A DNA stretch of 64,000 bases from Cucumis sativus (Eukaryota > Streptophyta > Magnoliopsida > Cucurbitales > Cucurbitaceae): assembly GCF_000004075.3 (NCBI RefSeq), contig NC_026660.2:23005498-23069497 (forward strand). Reading direction: 5' to 3'. Under the pieces are notes generated by a model. That model was not told the origin of the DNA and searched no databases. It saw nothing but the letters and a program-made list of their open reading frames with translations. Both the position numbers and the translations under genes were made by a program. Below, piece by piece: positions 59,881-64,000 of the stretch (positions within the stretch are counted from its first letter, which is position 1; the number at the start of each line of letters is the position of its first letter).

Positions 59881-61132
59881 TTAGTAGTCGGTGGTTGGGA
59901 GTTGCTCGTGGGAGTTGGAGATGAAGATGAATTCGTAGATGAGACCAGCAAGGCCACCACCGATCAAAGGCCCGGCCCAGTAGATCCAGTGGCTTTCCCA
60001 TGACCAGCTCACGACTGATGGGCCGAATGCGACGGCGGGGTTCATGGAGGCTCCGGTGAATGCTCCACCGGCCAAAATGTTGGCTCCGACGATGAAACCG
60101 ATTGCGATGGGTGCAATTGTTCCCAAACTGCCCTTCTTGGGATCCACTGCGGTCGCGTACACCGTGTACACCAATCCGAATGTCATGACGATCTCGAAAA
60201 CGAAGGCGTTCAGTTCACCAACTCCTGCTGATAGAGCGAAGCTTCCGGTGGGCTGTCATGCACACGAATGTAAACCCCAATTAAATTAATAAATGAATAA
60301 AAGTGATTTTCTTCCCAAGTAACTGAAATAACGACATCTTACCCTAACATTTAGACTCTAATAATCCCATAAAATTCCAAAAGAAAAAAATAGCCATTTA
60401 ATAAGATTGCTACAATGTGGCTCCTTCCTAATAATTTTTCAGTCTATGCTTAAAATTATAAATGTATCTTAATAATTATTAAATATAAATTTGAGATACT
60501 TCAAACTTTCGGTAGGATGATTACTTACATTTTTCAAAATTTTTTAATTTAATGCCCAGATATCTTACATTGTGTCAGTATCATTCAATAATATTTAATT
60601 TAAAATTTGTAAGTGAGTTTAATAAAAAAAAATTAACAACTTATTCATTTTTCTTGGGTTTGCTTAATTTTTTTTAATGTTATGTTAAGATTGACTTCTT
60701 TTTTCTCATTTTGACTGTGTTAAGACATTAATAAATTTAGGTAAAACTCACCAAGCCAGTGACGAATTTAAGGAGCAAGCAAGCGACAACGGATCCGAGG
60801 AGTTGAGCAATCCAGTAGATGATACCACGTAGAAGGGTGATGTTACCGCCAACGAAGGCACCAAAGGTAACAGCGGGGTTAACATGGCCACCGGAGATGT
60901 TAGCGCCAACGGAGACGGCAACGAAAAGAGCAAAGGCATGGGCGATGGAGGCGGAGATGAGACCAGCTGGAGTGGCAGCGCCGTCATTGGTGAGCTTATT
61001 AAAGGCTATGCCGGAACCTTGGCCAGCAAAAACAAAAATCAAGGTGGAGATAAACTCAGCCAATCCAGCCTTCAAAGCATCTGGATGAGTAGCCTCTTCG
61101 GGCCTTCCAATTGCAATGTTACGGATCGGCAT
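59881..61132 (-). CDS. TIP1-1: Tonoplast intrinsic protein, TIP1 type (aquaporin)
   Basis: Two minus-strand exons, 61132-60752 (127 codons) and 60252-59881 (123 codons plus stop), joined at a GT-AG intron in phase 0, give 250 residues, the normal TIP1 size. It forms six-helix water channels in the vacuolar membrane; TIP1 proteins also pass small solutes such as urea and hydrogen peroxide. Both NPA boxes are present (N85-P86-A87 in [10 protein letters not shown] and N198-P199-A200 in SMNPAVAFG). H65 in helix 2 and V201 in place of the usual arginine match the TIP1 selectivity filter. The start [18 protein letters not shown] and the end HEQLPTTDY are diagnostic of the TIP1 (gamma-TIP) branch. 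The choice between TIP1;1 and a close paralogue is not certain. An ABRE/G-box lies about 320 bases upstream. Confidence 0.96.
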
Positions 61133-61221
61133 GGCTAGTAATAATTAGAGAACTTTAAAATGAAAATTCTTTAGAATTAATTGTAGTTTGTAGTACTCCA
61201 TTTCCACGTCCATTTTCTAGG

Positions 61222-61231
61222 CCTTATAATG
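61222..61231 (-). promoter_or_regulatory. Possible TATA box of the TIP1 gene
   Basis: The minus strand reads CATTATAAGGCC about 90-95 bases upstream of the ATG at 61132. It is the best-placed TATA-like sequence, but it is not a strong match. Confidence 0.35.
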
Positions 61232-61451
61232 GAACGTTGGAGGGTAGGGTTAACTGGCTACAACAGGTTGCCGGTAATAATAGAGGGCAATTAAAAAAAA
61301 AGGAAATGAAAAATGAATTAATAGTTGAACGTGATTGGTGGACATGGCCAGGCTGTGAAATATAAGGGGAAATATTAATTGGTTGCCGCTGTTATCCGAT
61401 GACCGTCCAGATCCAGCGAAGCAATTCGGCGCTAGGGTGTTGAGATGTTGA

Positions 61452-61486
61452 CACGTGTCTATGGCTGATAGGGACACGTAACGTGC
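61452..61486. promoter_or_regulatory. ABRE/G-box pair upstream of the TIP1 gene
   Basis: GACACGTGTC is a perfect 10-base palindrome with CACGTG at 61452-61457. GGACACGTAACGTGC follows at about 61,472-61,486 with two further ACGT cores. These lie 320-350 bases upstream of the TIP1 start codon, a normal position for ABA-responsive bZIP sites. Confidence 0.5.
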
Positions 61487-61499
61487 AAATTATGTGGAT

Positions 61500-64000
61500 T
61501 TCGTCTCCTTTCGCTTGTTCTCTGGAGACATCGAATCCACTTCCCACGTTCAATTATTTCTCCACTTTTCTTCATTTTCAATTTTCTTTCTTTTTGGATT
61601 TCCCCCTTTAATCTCATTTAATTTCATCCTTATTAATCCTTTTTTATTAATTAATGATCCTCAAAATCTCAATTTTTAAATTTTAAGATATCTTTTTTTC
61701 TTCTTTTGGAAGGTTTTCCATTTATTTATTATATATCATATCAACCACGTTTCGAAAATTAAGAAAAATATTTTAAATAACTAAATTGTTAAAATATTTA
61801 AATTATAACAAAAGTATACTTTATTTATCATCGTCTATCACGTATAAATCGTATATTAATAAATAATTTAGTTTATTTTGTAATATTGAAAAACAATTCA
61901 AATTTTTACTTAGTTATTTACTGTGTTTTCAATTATAAACTATGTGTGATTTGATATTTACAAATGTTAATAAAATAAATTTTGACACTCCCTGTCATCA
62001 ATAACTATATATTTATAATTAAGAGATATAAAATACATTTATTTGAATTTTTTATTATAAACCATCACATATATTTTAAACATATATAGACTTCAAGAGT
62101 AAACATTTTTTTTTTAATGTTATTTGATATAATCGGAGTATAATTTTACTTATTTTTATGTATAAGTTTTTCAAAGTAATTTAATTTGATTAAGTATGAA
62201 TTAAAATAATACTAATAAGAGTTTTAATAAAATGTTAAACCACCACTATCATTGTGGTTGTGACAAAATCATTTTCCAATGAAGCACAAAGTCTAATATT
62301 AATGAATTTGTTTAAATAATTTAAGTTGTTTCTTCTTCTTCTTTTTTTTTTTTTTTTTGGTGGATTATGCTGGTGATCTGTAGATGGTTATCTAAATTAT
62401 CTTAATGGAATCTTTGGATAATTAAAGACCAATGTGATGAGATTTAATAATACCACACATATGTATGTATGTGATCTGATCTAATGATATATTTTTTTTA
62501 ATTTATTATGAAAATTTTCCACATATATATCAAAATCAAATAAACAAATAAAAGAAACAAACTAGTTTTAAAAATTGTCTCATTCGGATAATCCATAAAT
62601 TAAAATTCTTTCTATCTTCCTCTTAATTTGCATTTATGTTATTTTTATTTTTTTATTTTTTTAATATATCCATCTGCATTATCCAAATGGGAACTCTTCT
62701 TCTTTTTCTTTTATTTATGGAGAAAATTTTCGTAATAAATCTCAGAAAAATATTGCAATATATCATTAGATCAGAATGCATCAACTTGCCCGTGACAATT
62801 CAATTTTTAGGATAAGAATCTCTCTCTATGTGTATTTCTGTATATTATTTGTATTTATAAATATATATAATGTTTTGGTTGATAAACATGAGGTTTGGTT
62901 TGGTTTTATCTTGAATTAGGTAAAGTATTTAAGAATGTTAAAGATTTTTTTAGCAAATTCAGAGAGTTGTTTGAGGTAACAACAAATTCAAACATTTTTT
63001 TAAAAATATTTTAATACTCTTTAAATTTTAATATATTAAAAAAATACAAGACAAACAAACAAATATTTTTAATTACTTTATCACGATTGACAAATATATT
63101 CGTTTCACTTTAGACGTTCATAATTTATATTAATTCACAAAATAACTTTAGATCTAAATGTTTTGAAATTTTATCTTATATCATCTACATTTATAACTTT
63201 TTATGAACTATCTTTCTAAAAAGTTAATGTTTTTATAAACAAGGAAAATACAAAATATGTAGATAAGAAATTGAAAAAAATTTCGTTTAGAAGTTCCAAA
63301 ATGAACATCGTAGACAAAGTTTTGTTTTAGGAGTTTTTATTACTTGGTGTGCCTATGTTTTCGCCGTTGACAATCTTGTCCTCGTTAGTTTTTGTCAATG
63401 CTAATTGAAAATTAGTTGTGCGTATTTGTTTACGCTCTTTTTAACTTAGTTTCTTGTTAACTTGATCCATTGAATTGTTGTAAAATTTTTACAATGATTT
63501 ATGGCCTCTAATTTGAAAACAAAATAAATTTATTTTTGGGATAACAATAAGACAAACTAAGCATCCAAATATTAATATTAACCCTTTAATATATAGTAGA
63601 ATATTCTATTGGATGTTCGTTCCATTTTTTTCTCTCTTTCTGACTTATTAACAAATCATTGTAAACGATGATCCCACCAATCAACATGGGATAAATATCA
63701 ACTTCATTAAACTTCCTTTATAATCTATACATTGTTTTCTATTTTTAAATAAATAATAATAACAACAATAATAATTCATATTCTCCCTTTTTCTCATATC
63801 CTAATTTTAATTCAAATGTCATATTGGTGTGACAAGTCTCTTTTACATAATATTTGTTCTCTTTAAAAAAAATCTTGAACCTTCCATTTAAAATTTTGTA
63901 ACTATTTATGACTTTTGCTATTTCACACCATCCAGTGTTTGGTTCGTAATTGATTGAGTCTGCATAATACAATACAAGGTCTAGAAGCTGTCCCATGGTT
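61500..64000. other. AT-rich region, no gene seen
   Basis: Low-complexity sequence with poly-T and TA tracts (for example about 62,336-62,360). A minus-strand frame of 83 codons at 63745-63996 reaches close to the window edge (starts MGQLLDLVLYYADSINYEPN). It has no recognisable domain, and I cannot tell whether it is part of an exon of a gene outside the window. Confidence 0.45.

Noticed and set aside
60044..61138. Plus-strand frames of 81-89 codons across the aquaporin exons
   Set aside because: They are antisense shadows of the TIP1 coding exons.

Overview
The window is nuclear DNA from a dicot plant, most likely a cucurbit (Cucumis-type). It is strongly AT-rich. The genes have GT-AG introns, promoters and UTRs carry GA/CT microsatellites, and the protein families are plant-specific (TIP aquaporin, nodulin-like MFS, PP2A B', CHY-RING E3, plant CDC25-like). 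Genus is an inference from the general look of the sequence; family-level identities rest on motifs seen in the translations.

Layout. 1-2.9 kb: AT-rich upstream sequence. 2.9-5.6 kb (+): a four-exon pectate lyase. 6.6-12.1 kb (-): a PP2A B' (B56) regulatory subunit, convergent with the lyase, with a 4 kb intron full of repeats. 12.6-15.2 kb: intergenic, with a pair of G-boxes. 15.2-35.7 kb: a repeat block. It consists of a diverged copy of the MFS gene's 3' flank, a MuDR-type transposase remnant, a 1.5 kb foldback element, and three tandem copies of a 5.7 kb unit (the third reduced to 4.3 kb) plus a partial fourth head. Each unit carries an AT-rich CAACC-rich tract, a 0.75 kb hairpin/TIR element, and broken fragments of host genes: calcium-dependent protein kinase, ribosomal protein uL14/RPL23, and an unidentified spliced gene. 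35.8-37.6 kb (-): an intronless nodulin-like MFS transporter. 39.2-40.1 kb (-): an acidic protein of unknown function. 40.2-42.2 kb: intergenic, with diverged LTR-like repeats. 42.2-45.1 kb (+): a CDC25-like/arsenate reductase rhodanese protein. 45.3-45.5 kb: a small solo-LTR candidate. 46.3-48.3 kb (-): a 12-exon CHY zinc-finger/RING E3 ligase. 48.7-59.6 kb: about 11 kb with no gene I can support, containing a miniature CACTA element and MITE-like hairpins. 59.9-61.1 kb (-): a TIP1-type tonoplast aquaporin with an ABRE/G-box upstream. 61.5-64 kb: AT-rich, no gene.

The seven host genes are ordinary independent plant genes and do not form a pathway. The unusual part is the 15-36 kb block. It looks like tandem amplification of a composite element carrying exon-level captures of host genes, with intron/exon borders still visible, next to a MULE relic and a very long inverted repeat that could yield small RNAs. 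Unit 2 appears to be a recombinant between unit-1-like and unit-3-like sequence, and unit 3 carries a clean internal deletion.
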